From Intrasporangium_A sp051961875 (lineage in GTDB: Bacteria > Actinomycetota > Actinomycetes > Actinomycetales > Dermatophilaceae): a DNA stretch of 64,000 nt. Below are positions 23,239 to 30,889 of the stretch, piece after piece (position 1 is the first letter of the stretch; the number at the start of each line of letters is the position of its first letter). Under the pieces are notes generated by a model. It did no database searches. It saw only the letters and a program-made list of their open reading frames with translations, and was not told the DNA's origin. A program made the position numbers and the translations under genes. The stretch spans positions 62,001-126,000 of the forward strand of contig NZ_JBQCCV010000125.1 in NCBI RefSeq assembly GCF_051961875.1, in the 5' to 3' direction.

Positions 23239-25209
23239 TCACCAGTAGCCCTCCTCGTGGTCGGCCATCATCTCGGTGGCCAGCCACGCCTCGGGGATGC
23301 CGAAGGCGTCGACGAGCCGGCGCGCGTCGGGCCGCAGCCGCTCGCAGAGGTCGTTGACCGTCGCCGTCAGAGCCTTGGTGCGGGCCGGGCTCAGCCGGTC
23401 GTGCTCGAGGTACCAGTCCTTGTGCCGCTCGATGGTCGAGAGGGCGTGCAGGTCGCACAGCCGGTCGAGCAGGCTCCGAGCCTCGCCCGGCGGGCACGTC
23501 TCCACGGCGGCCGCAAACGCCTCGAGGACGACTCGCTCGACGTGCGCCCGGGCCGTCTCGACGAGGTGGTCCTGGCACCGGTTGAAGGCGTTGAAGGCGT
23601 CGGCGTGGGAGTCGCTGACCCGGCGCAGCCGGATGGCTAGGGTCTCGACGAGGTGCTCCTCGCGGTCCCGGACGAGGCGCAGCTGGGAGCCTCGGGTGGT
23701 GAACGGCGTCTCGTCCGGGCGCCCGGGCGCCGCGTCGATGATCTTCTGGACCAGCCCACGGACCGCCGAGCGCTCGAGGACGGTGCCCGTGGTGAGCCGG
23801 GCACCGAAGCGGATGATGCCGAGGGTGTCGAGGTCGCCGAACGTCTCCTGGTAGTCGCCGAGCAGGCCCTTGGCCACGAGCTGGAGCAGGACGGTGTTGT
23901 CCCCCTCGAACGTCGTGAAGATGTCGGTGTCCGCCTTGAGGGATGCGAACCGGTTGGCCCACATGTAGCCGGCGCCACCGCACGCCTCCCGGCACTCCTG
24001 GATCGTCTCGGCGGCGTGCCACGTCATGAGGGCCTTGATGCCGGCCGCCCGTGCCTCGAGCTGGCGCTGGTCCTGCTCGGTCGTCGCCCGACCGCTGAGG
24101 ACGTCGTCCATGGCGGACACGAGCTCGCTCTGGGCGAAGCCGAGGGCATAGCTCTGGGCGAGGCGCGGCAGCAGCCGTCGCTGGTAGGTGCGGTAGTCGA
24201 GCAGGCGGACCTCCTCGGAGCTGTTCGGCTTGGCGAACTGGGTGCGCTCGTCGCCGTACCGGATCGCCAAGGTAAGGGCACTCCGGGCGGCGGCGCCGGC
24301 GGCGCCGCCGACGCTGATCCGGCCCCGGATGAGTGCGCCCAGCATCGTGAAGAACCGTCGACCCGAGCTGGCGATCGGGCTGCGGTAGCGGCCCTCCTCG
24401 TCGATGTCGCCGTAGCGGCCCAGCAGGTTGGTGCGCGGGACGCGCACGTGGTCGAAGAGAATCCGGCCGTTGTCGACTCCGTTGAGCCCGAGCTTGGGAC
24501 CGCAGTCGGACAGGGTGACTCCGGGCCGGGGCGCGCCGCTGTCGTCCCGTATGGGTACGAGAACGCAGTGCACGCCGTGGTTCTCGTCGCCCACGAGGAG
24601 CTGGGCGAAGACGGCGGCTACCGTCGCGTCCCGGGCCGCGCCGCCGATGTAGTCCTTGCGGGCCCCGAGGGCGGGGGAGTGCACGACGATCTCGTCGCTC
24701 TCCGGGTCGTAGGTGGCGGTGGTGAGCAGGCCCTGCACGTCGCTGCCGTGGGCCGTCTCGGTCATCGCGAAGCAGCCGAGGAGCCGTCCGGAGATGATGT
24801 CGGGCAGCATCGCCCAGTGGCGCTCGGTCCCGAGGAGAGAGACCGCCCCACCGAAGAGCCCCCACTGGACTCCGGCCTTGACGAGGAGCGAGAGGTCCGC
24901 ATGCCCCAGCATCTCAAGGGCGGTCACCGAGTCGGCGTAGCGTGCCGTGCCGCCCTGCTCGACGGGGAATCCGCCAGCTGGCCAAGGGGTTTCGGCGAGT
25001 CGCGCGAGCTGCTGCCGCACCCGTGCCCGGTGGGACTCCATGTCGAGAGGCTGCCCGGGCGGGGCGAACAGCTCCGGCTCCAGCTGTCGGCACTGGTCGC
25101 GGACGTCGCGGCGGGTGCCGTCGAGGAGTGCCTGGAGCGCGTCGACGACAGCATCGGCGAGGGGCTCGGTGTGTCGGGGGGCCTGCGCCGAGGTGGCGGG
25201 TGCGGTCAT
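23239..25209 (-). CDS. acyl-CoA dehydrogenase/oxidase family protein
   Basis: This 656-residue flavoenzyme is long, as in the acyl-CoA oxidase (ACOX) branch. CFAMTETAHGSDVQGLLTTA binds FAD. GPKLGLNGVDNGRILFDHVR, GGAGYMWANRFASLKADTD and FTTFEGDNTVLLQLVAKGLL are ACOX/long-chain dehydrogenase signatures; the Glu in FEGDN fits the catalytic base. ATG 25209 has GGAGG 6 nt upstream; the frame runs on to 25851 across the TetR gene, which is artefact. It lies downstream of tetR on the same strand, with 20 bp between. Confidence 0.85.
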   Translation of the reverse strand: MTAPATSAQAPRHTEPLADAVVDALQALLDGTRRDVRDQCRQLEPELFAPPGQPLDMESHRARVRQQLARLAETPWPAGGFPVEQGGTARYADSVTALEMLGHADLSLLVKAGVQWGLFGGAVSLLGTERHWAMLPDIISGRLLGCFAMTETAHGSDVQGLLTTATYDPESDEIVVHSPALGARKDYIGGAARDATVAAVFAQLLVGDENHGVHCVLVPIRDDSGAPRPGVTLSDCGPKLGLNGVDNGRILFDHVRVPRTNLLGRYGDIDEEGRYRSPIASSGRRFFTMLGALIRGRISVGGAAGAAARSALTLAIRYGDERTQFAKPNSSEEVRLLDYRTYQRRLLPRLAQSYALGFAQSELVSAMDDVLSGRATTEQDQRQLEARAAGIKALMTWHAAETIQECREACGGAGYMWANRFASLKADTDIFTTFEGDNTVLLQLVAKGLLGDYQETFGDLDTLGIIRFGARLTTGTVLERSAVRGLVQKIIDAAPGRPDETPFTTRGSQLRLVRDREEHLVETLAIRLRRVSDSHADAFNAFNRCQDHLVETARAHVERVVLEAFAAAVETCPPGEARSLLDRLCDLHALSTIERHKDWYLEHDRLSPARTKALTATVNDLCERLRPDARRLVDAFGIPEAWLATEMMADHEEGYW

Positions 25210-25229
25210 CGGATCCTCCACGGATGCTG

Positions 25230-25913
25230 TCAGGTCGGTCGGGTGTCTGGTTCGGGAGCTGCGGGCGGCTCGGCCAGCATCGGTCCGAGCCCGTGCCAGG
25301 CGAGGTCGGTCAGCACGTCGACGACATCGGCCCGGGGCAGCCGGTCCGGGGACGAGAGCCAGTCGTCGGCGACGGCCTGGACCGAGCCGACCAACGCGAG
25401 GGCCCGGACACGGGCACGCCGGGCATCGGCGGCGAAGGGCACGGCCGACAGGAGCAGGTCGACGACTCGGTTCGTCGTCGCCTCCACGGGGTCGTCTGCG
25501 AGGGGGCGGTCCACCAGCGGCCTGTTGACGACGAAGCGGTAGACCTCCGGATCCGACTCCACGAGCGACAGGTAGGCCTCGACCGTCGAGGCGACGACCA
25601 GGCGCAGGTCCTCGGAGTGGCCCATCGAGGACAGCGCGGCGGCGACGTGCCGGTAGACGCGCTGGTCGATCCGGTCGGCCACAGCCTGGTAGAGGCCGGC
25701 CTTGTCTCCGAAGTGGCGGTACACCACGGTCTTGCTCGTCGCGGCCTGGCTGGCGATGTCGTCCATGCCGACGCCGGCCCCATGGGTCCGGATCGCGCGG
25801 ATCGTGGCGTCGACGAGCTCGGACCGGCGTTGCTCCCGGTGCTGCTCCCATCGGGTGTCCCGCCCGTCGCGGGACGGGCCGGACCGGGGCTCACCGGGCG
25901 TGGGCAGGCTCAT
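25230..25913 (-). CDS. TetR family transcriptional regulator
   Basis: This 227-residue protein has an N-terminal helix-turn-helix at about residues 50-80 (MDDIASQAATSKTVVYRHFG DKAGLY) and an all-helical C-terminal domain for ligand, perhaps acyl-CoA. A TACGTT -10 box (minus, 25926-25921) ends 7 nt before the ATG, so its mRNA may be leaderless. It is divergent from the thiolase-FabG4-HtdX operon and upstream of the acyl-CoA dehydrogenase, which points to control of fatty acid metabolism. Confidence 0.88.
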   Translation of the reverse strand: MSLPTPGEPRSGPSRDGRDTRWEQHREQRRSELVDATIRAIRTHGAGVGMDDIASQAATSKTVVYRHFGDKAGLYQAVADRIDQRVYRHVAAALSSMGHSEDLRLVVASTVEAYLSLVESDPEVYRFVVNRPLVDRPLADDPVEATTNRVVDLLLSAVPFAADARRARVRALALVGSVQAVADDWLSSPDRLPRADVVDVLTDLAWHGLGPMLAEPPAAPEPDTRPT

Positions 25914-25997
25914 AGCACCGAACGTAGCAGGGACTCGGTGTATCGGCTACCGTGAGTACCGGTTACCCATTCTCCCGCCCGCAGTCAGGAGTGCCCC
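25914..25997. promoter_or_regulatory. divergent promoter region of tetR and the thiolase operon
   Basis: This 84-bp gap holds the tetR -10 box (minus, 25926-25921) and a plus-strand TACCGT (25948-25953) that could serve the thiolase gene. An ACCGGT palindrome (25959-25964) and the tandem TACCG elements (25948-25952, 25957-25961) are candidate TetR contacts. Confidence 0.4.
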
Positions 25998-27308
25998 ATG
26001 CCGCAGACCAGCCCGCGCCCGCCCCGGCGCGCCGCCATCCTCGGTGGCAACCGGATCCCCTTCGCCCGCGCCCAGGGCGCCTACGCGCGGGCCTCCAACC
26101 AGGACATGCTCACGGCCACCCTCGACGGGCTGGTCGCCCGGTTCGGCCTCGCCGGCGAGCGGATGGGCGAGGTCGTCGCCGGGGCGGTCCTCAAGCACAG
26201 CCGGGACTTCAACCTCACTCGGGAGAGCGTCCTCGGCAGCCAGCTCGACCCGCACACCCCGGCCTACGACATCCAGCAGGCCTGCGGCACCGGTCTCGAG
26301 GCGGCGATCCTCGTCGCCAACAAGATCGCGCTCGGACAGATCGAGGCGGGCATCGCCGGGGGGACCGACACGGCGAGCGACGCGCCCATCGCTGTCTCCG
26401 AGGGGCTGCGTGAGACGCTCCTCGCCGTGAACCGCGCCAAGTCGGTGCCCACCCGGCTCAAGGCGCTTGCCGGACTGCGTCCCACCGACCTCGTCCCGTC
26501 CATCCCGCAGAACGTCGAGCCTCGGACCGGGCTGTCGATGGGGGAGCACATGGCGCTCACGGCGAAGGAGTGGGGGATCTCGCGAGAGGCGCAGGACGAG
26601 CTGGCCGCAGCCAGCCACCAGCACCTCGCTGCCGCCTACGAGCGCGGGTTCTTCGACGACCTGGTCACGCCCTACCTCGGGCTGACTCGGGACAACAACC
26701 TCCGCCCCGACTCGAGCGTCGAGCAGCTCGCCAGGCTGAAGCCCGTCTTCGGCAGGGGCGCGGACGCCACGATGACGGCGGGCAACTCGACCCCGCTCAC
26801 CGACGGCGCATCGGCGGTCCTCCTCGCGAGCGAGGAGTGGGCGAGCGAGCACCGCCTCAGCCCCCTCGCCTGGTTCGTCGACGCCGAGACCGCCGCGGTC
26901 GACTACGTCCACGGCCACGAGGGGATGCTGATGGCCCCGGCCTACGCCGTGCCCCGGCTCCTGGCACGAAACGGCCTGAGCCTGCAGGACTTCGACTTCT
27001 ACGAGATCCACGAGGCCTTCGCGTCCACGGTGCTCGCGGTGCTCAGCGCGTGGGAGGACCCCCGGTTCTGCAAGGAGCGCCTGGGGCTCGACGCGCCGCT
27101 CGGCTCGATCGACCGCGAGCGGCTCAACGTCACCGGCTCGTCCCTCGCGACGGGCCACCCCTTCGCCGCGACCGGCGGACGCATCGTCGCCACCCTCGCC
27201 AAGCTGCTGCACGAGAAGAAGCAGCAGGAACCGGACCGCACGGTTCGGGGCCTGATCTCCATCTGCGCTGCCGGCGGGCAGGGCGTCACCGCGATCCTGG
27301 AGGCCTGA
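25998..27308 (+). CDS. acetyl-CoA C-acyltransferase (thiolase, FadA2-like)
   Basis: This 436-residue thiolase cleaves or forms beta-ketoacyl-CoA. The nucleophile is C96 in DIQQACGTGLEAAI. The catalytic His lies in SSLATGHPFAATGGR and the second Cys in SICAAGGQGVTAI near the C terminus. Also seen are GGNRIPFARAQGAYA at the start and NSTPLTDGASAVLLAS. The order thiolase, FabG4, MaoC hydratase resembles the fadA2-fabG4-htdX region of M. tuberculosis (Rv0243-Rv0241c). The next gene follows after 3 bp. Confidence 0.9.
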   Translation: MPQTSPRPPRRAAILGGNRIPFARAQGAYARASNQDMLTATLDGLVARFGLAGERMGEVVAGAVLKHSRDFNLTRESVLGSQLDPHTPAYDIQQACGTGLEAAILVANKIALGQIEAGIAGGTDTASDAPIAVSEGLRETLLAVNRAKSVPTRLKALAGLRPTDLVPSIPQNVEPRTGLSMGEHMALTAKEWGISREAQDELAAASHQHLAAAYERGFFDDLVTPYLGLTRDNNLRPDSSVEQLARLKPVFGRGADATMTAGNSTPLTDGASAVLLASEEWASEHRLSPLAWFVDAETAAVDYVHGHEGMLMAPAYAVPRLLARNGLSLQDFDFYEIHEAFASTVLAVLSAWEDPRFCKERLGLDAPLGSIDRERLNVTGSSLATGHPFAATGGRIVATLAKLLHEKKQQEPDRTVRGLISICAAGGQGVTAILEA

Positions 27309-27311
27309 CCC

Positions 27312-28628
27312 ATGACAGACCTGTTCACGACGATCATCACCTCGCCCGTCGCCAAGATGGCCGGAGTGCCGCAGCCCACGCGCCTGCGCCGGTACGAGCC
27401 CGGTGGACCCCTCTGTGACGGCCCCGTTCTCGTGGCCGGAAGCGGCCCGTATGTCGCTGAGCTCCGTCAGTGGGTCGGTGCCGCCGGCATTGCGCTGGCC
27501 GAGGCGAACGACGCCGCGACCGACAAGATCGGTGCCATAGTCGTCGACCTCAGCGACGCGACCGACCCCGGTCAGCTCGAGCTGCTGAGGACGCTCGGGC
27601 CTGCGGTCAAGCGGCTGCGGACGAACGGCCGCGTCGTGGTGGTGGGAACCGACCCGACGACGCTGACCGACCCGGCCCACGTAGCGACCCAACGTGCGCT
27701 GGAGGGCTTTGTCCGCTCCCTCGGCAAGGAGCTGCGCGCCGGAGCCACGGCCAACCACGTGCTCGCACGCGGCACGGCCAGCGACGGGCTGCGTTCCGCG
27801 GTCGAGTTCTTCCTATCCGGCCGCTCCGCCTACGTCGACGGCCAGGTCGTCCGCATCGACGAGACCAGGGGCAGCAACCCGACCGGCGAGCAGCCCCTCG
27901 CGGGCAAGGTCGCCGTCGTCACGGGCGCCGCACGCGGCATCGGTGCGGAGATCGCCAAGGTCCTGGCGCGCGACGGGGCGACGGTCGTGGCGGTCGATGT
28001 GCCCGCCGCGGGCGAGGCCCTCGCCGCCGTCGCCAACCAGGTCCGCGGCACGACGCTCCCGCTCGACGTCACCTCGCCCGAGGCCGGTGCGACGATCGTG
28101 GAGCACGCCCGGTCCAGGCACGGCGGCCTCGACATCGTCGTGCACAACGCCGGGATCACTCGCGACAAGCTGTTCGTCAACATGGACGAGTCGAGGTGGC
28201 AGAGCGTCATGGACGTCAACCTGCGCTCCATCCTCCGGATGAACGAGGCGATCCTCGGGGAGGGCGGCCTCGGCGACGGCGGCCGAGTGGTGTGCCTGTC
28301 CTCGATGGCCGGCATCGCGGGCAACCGTGGACAGAGCAACTACGCGGCGAGCAAGGCCGGCGTCATCGGCCTCGTGACCGCCACCGCGGCGGCGGTCGCC
28401 GACCGGGCGATCACGGTCAACGGGGTCGCTCCCGGCTTCATCGAGACCGAGATGACGGCACGGATCCCATTTGCCACGAGGGAGATCGGCCGCCGGATGA
28501 ACTCGCTTCAGCAGGGCGGCCAGCCCCGGGACGTCGCGGAGACGATCGCCTGGCTCGTCCAGCCAGGAGCGGCGGCGGTCAACGGCCAGGTGATCCGCGT
28601 CTGCGGCCAGAGCATGCTCGGAGCGTGA
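27312..28628 (+). CDS. fabG4: high-molecular-weight 3-oxoacyl-ACP/CoA reductase (FabG4 type)
   Basis: This 438-residue SDR protein is about twice the usual FabG size. The N-terminal half (residues 1-200) is a degenerate Rossmann-like domain. The second half has the NAD(P) motif VVTGAARGIGAEIAKVLARD, HNAGITRDKLFVNMDESRW, and the catalytic Ser-Tyr-Lys in CLSSMAGIAGNRGQSNYAAS KAG. The same architecture defines mycobacterial FabG4 (Rv0242c), which reduces long-chain ketoacyl-CoA. It is co-transcribed with thiolase and HtdX. Confidence 0.88.
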   Translation: MTDLFTTIITSPVAKMAGVPQPTRLRRYEPGGPLCDGPVLVAGSGPYVAELRQWVGAAGIALAEANDAATDKIGAIVVDLSDATDPGQLELLRTLGPAVKRLRTNGRVVVVGTDPTTLTDPAHVATQRALEGFVRSLGKELRAGATANHVLARGTASDGLRSAVEFFLSGRSAYVDGQVVRIDETRGSNPTGEQPLAGKVAVVTGAARGIGAEIAKVLARDGATVVAVDVPAAGEALAAVANQVRGTTLPLDVTSPEAGATIVEHARSRHGGLDIVVHNAGITRDKLFVNMDESRWQSVMDVNLRSILRMNEAILGEGGLGDGGRVVCLSSMAGIAGNRGQSNYAASKAGVIGLVTATAAAVADRAITVNGVAPGFIETEMTARIPFATREIGRRMNSLQQGGQPRDVAETIAWLVQPGAAAVNGQVIRVCGQSMLGA

Positions 28629-28632
28629 CCGG

Positions 28633-29511
28633 ATGACGCGCGAAATCGTCCTCGAGGGGCCACCGGACCTGCGGCGGATCTATGCCACGGCGGCGCTGAA
28701 GCGGGGGGCTGACCGCGACCGGTTGCCGGAGCTGCGCGTTGTGCGGCCCGGCGTCAGCGTGGACTCGGACAACCTCGTCAGGTACGCCCGGGCCTGCGGC
28801 TTCACCCTCACCGAGCGGTTGCCGCTGCCCTATCCGCACCTGCTCGGCTTCCCGCTCCAGATGGTCGTGATGAGCCAGCGCGACTTCCCGCTCCCGCTCG
28901 TGGGGTCCGTGCACGTCGAGAACGTCATCACGGTCAACACGTCCCTCACGCTGGCGGATTCGCTCGAGGTGGCGGTTCACGCGGAGAACCTGCGCGCGCA
29001 CCCGAAGGGCCGCCAGGTCGACCTCGTGACAGAGGTGAGCACCCACGGCGACGTCGCGTGGCGAGGCGTGAGCACCTACCTCGCCCGGGGTGCGGAGCAC
29101 CCGGACGCCGAGGCATCCGAGCCACCTTCGCTCGACGGGCTAGAGGGCGTCCGGTCGGGACCGACGTGGCGCTTCTCGGCCGGGACGGGCCGGATGTTCG
29201 CCGGTATCGGCGGCGACTGGAACCCCATCCACGTCCACCCGATCCTGGCCAAGCCGCTGGGATTCCCGACCGCGATCGCCCACGGCATGTACTCCTACTC
29301 GCGCTGCGTCGGGGCTCTCGCGCCGCGCCTGCCCGGGTCGGGGATCACGAGTCACGTCTGGTTCCGCAAGCCGATCCGGCTGCCGTCGACGGTCCGGCTC
29401 CGGACCGCCTTCGAGGACCACCGCACGCTCTCCCTCCTCGAGGGCGTCAAGGGCGAACTGGACCACGCCGTCCTCGAGCACACCTGGGCCGGCGCCGGAC
29501 CCGGACGCTAG
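28633..29511 (+). CDS. htdX: MaoC-type (R)-specific enoyl hydratase, HtdX-like
   Basis: This 292-residue double hot-dog protein is of the Rv0241c (HtdX) type. The C-terminal hot-dog has the hydratase motif DWNPIHVHPILAKPLGFPTA followed by IAHGMYSYSRC, with the catalytic Asp and His. The N-terminal hot-dog lacks it. It would hydrate trans-2-enoyl thioesters to the (R)-3-hydroxy form, pairing with the FabG4 reductase just upstream. The stop is TAG (29509-29511). Confidence 0.85.
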   Translation: MTREIVLEGPPDLRRIYATAALKRGADRDRLPELRVVRPGVSVDSDNLVRYARACGFTLTERLPLPYPHLLGFPLQMVVMSQRDFPLPLVGSVHVENVITVNTSLTLADSLEVAVHAENLRAHPKGRQVDLVTEVSTHGDVAWRGVSTYLARGAEHPDAEASEPPSLDGLEGVRSGPTWRFSAGTGRMFAGIGGDWNPIHVHPILAKPLGFPTAIAHGMYSYSRCVGALAPRLPGSGITSHVWFRKPIRLPSTVRLRTAFEDHRTLSLLEGVKGELDHAVLEHTWAGAGPGR

Positions 29512-29574
29512 CCCTTCCCTACCCAGTCGAGTGAGCGGTCCGCCTCAGGCGCAACACCGTCCGGTGTGACTGGA

Positions 29575-29720
29575 GGGACTGGGCGCTCACTCGACGGGGA
29601 AGTGCTGGGGCTGGTGGGAGCGGGTGCTCACTCGACGGGGAAGTGCTGTGGCTGGTGGGAGCGGGTGCTCACTCGACGGGGGAGTGCTGGGGCTGGTGGG
29701 ACTGGGCGCTCGCTCGACGA
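29575..29720. repeat. 41-bp tandem repeat between convergent genes
   Basis: Three full units of 41 bp (29575-29615, 29616-29656, 29657-29697) and a partial fourth (29698-29720) share GCTCACTCGACGGGG and AGTGCTG.GGCTGGT. Upstream, GTCGAGTGAGCG (29526-29537) is the reverse complement of CGCTCACTCGAC (29584-29595), so a hairpin is also possible. No ORF in it is convincing. Confidence 0.85.
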
Positions 29721-29727
29721 CGGAGGT

Positions 29728-30723
29728 TCACTCGTAGAGGATGTACTCGGGCTCCGGCTGGAGCGCGAGGACCTGCTTCGGGGTCATCAACGTGCCCTGG
29801 CGGCGGTCCTCCTCGTAGAAGAGCTTGAAGCCGGCGTGGACGGCCTTGGGCAGGTTCCGGACCAGCTTCCGGTAGGTCTGCTCCTTCATGCCCCGGGTGC
29901 CGATCCCGTCGACGGACTTGACGACGACGACGCCGGGGTGGCTCCCGATGGCGGACTCGCCCCGGACCACCGAAGGTGCGAGCTGGTGGAAGACGAGGAC
30001 CTTCTCCGGCAGGTCGTGCTGCTGCACGACTGAGGAGAGGTAGCGCGCGACCGAGTCGATCTCCTTGCCGGTCGTGTGCCCGAAGACCTTCATCGGCACC
30101 TCTCGGGGACCCATCTCCCACTCCGGATCGAGCGCCACGCCGACGTCGGGCTCCTTCAGCCACTTCGCGTAGGCCTTGACCTCGGTGAGGAAGTCGGCGC
30201 GGCCGGGCTGGATGTTGAGCAACAGGATGCCCTTGACCTTCCGTGCCGCGGCGAGGTGCCGGGCGATGACCGAGTCCGAGCTCCTCATGCGGTACATCCC
30301 GTCGGAACCGGGGCTGCCCTGGACGACGGTCGCAATGAGCTCGAGGACGGGCAGGGCGGCCCGGCCACCCGCATACGGCCGCCCCACCTGCTCGAGCTCC
30401 CGGGCGCGGTCGTCGAGGTTCCCGATGCCGAGCCGTCCGAGAGCCGCGGACCCCGGCCGGCCGGCGAAGCCGACGAGCCGGTAGTGCGGGAAGACGGCGC
30501 GGCCGCCCCGGGGCAGCTGCACCGCGGTCGCCGGTGCAGGGGCCGCAGTCCCCGAGTTGGCAGGCAGAGGGGAAGCGGGTGGCGGCGTGGAACTCGACTG
30601 CGCGCCGGTCGTCGACCGGCCGGACGGATGCGCCCCCGGCGACGCGCCCGGCCCATCGCCGCATCCAGCTGCGACCAGGACAGAGAGAAGTGCTGTAGCG
30701 AGGACGACCGTACGGCGTCCCAT
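29728..30723 (-). CDS. putative lipoprotein of unknown function
   Basis: This 331-residue exported lipoprotein has signal RRTVVLATALLSVLVAAGC with the lipobox VAAGC, then a Ser/Thr/Pro-rich linker to about residue 70. The rest is a folded domain with alternating hydrophobic strands: YRLVGFAGRPGSAALG, LELIATVVQGSPGSDGMYRM, GILLLNIQPGRADFL, VGVALDPEWEM and KVLVFHQLAP. The pattern suggests a TIM-barrel-like glycosidase fold, but no catalytic motif was identified. ATG 30723 is chosen over 30738 because it starts the signal peptide properly. Confidence 0.75.
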   Translation of the reverse strand: MGRRTVVLATALLSVLVAAGCGDGPGASPGAHPSGRSTTGAQSSSTPPPASPLPANSGTAAPAPATAVQLPRGGRAVFPHYRLVGFAGRPGSAALGRLGIGNLDDRARELEQVGRPYAGGRAALPVLELIATVVQGSPGSDGMYRMRSSDSVIARHLAAARKVKGILLLNIQPGRADFLTEVKAYAKWLKEPDVGVALDPEWEMGPREVPMKVFGHTTGKEIDSVARYLSSVVQQHDLPEKVLVFHQLAPSVVRGESAIGSHPGVVVVKSVDGIGTRGMKEQTYRKLVRNLPKAVHAGFKLFYEEDRRQGTLMTPKQVLALQPEPEYILYE

Positions 30724-30826
30724 GCAGGACCTCCACAAACCGACAACAGAGCGACCCGCACGAGCGGGTCACCCAGCAGGGTACGTCCTCGCCGGAACGG
30801 TTTCACGGGCCGCCACGCCCAGTGGA

Positions 30827-30880
30827 TACGCTTGGGCGGTGCCGCCGTGGGCGGCATACCCCATCCTCATCACGCAAGGA
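30827..30880 (+). promoter_or_regulatory. promoter and ribosome-binding site of thrS
   Basis: TACGCT (30827-30832) is a plausible -10 box. The leader holds one copy of GCGGCATAC (30851-30859) and ends in AAGGA (30876-30880), 9 nt before the GTG at 30890. No T-box structure was recognised. Confidence 0.5.
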
Positions 30881-30889
30881 GCCACACCC

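Noticed and set aside
25210..25851. N-terminal extension of the acyl-CoA dehydrogenase frame to 25851
   Set aside because: The extra 214 codons run antisense-like through the tetR gene in another frame with Arg/Gly/Pro-rich nonsense. ATG 25209 has a good ribosome-binding site and yields a normal protein.
30739..30889. T-box upstream of thrS
   Set aside because: No T-box consensus (the AGGGTGG-type antiterminator bulge) or specifier loop can be found in the 150-bp leader.
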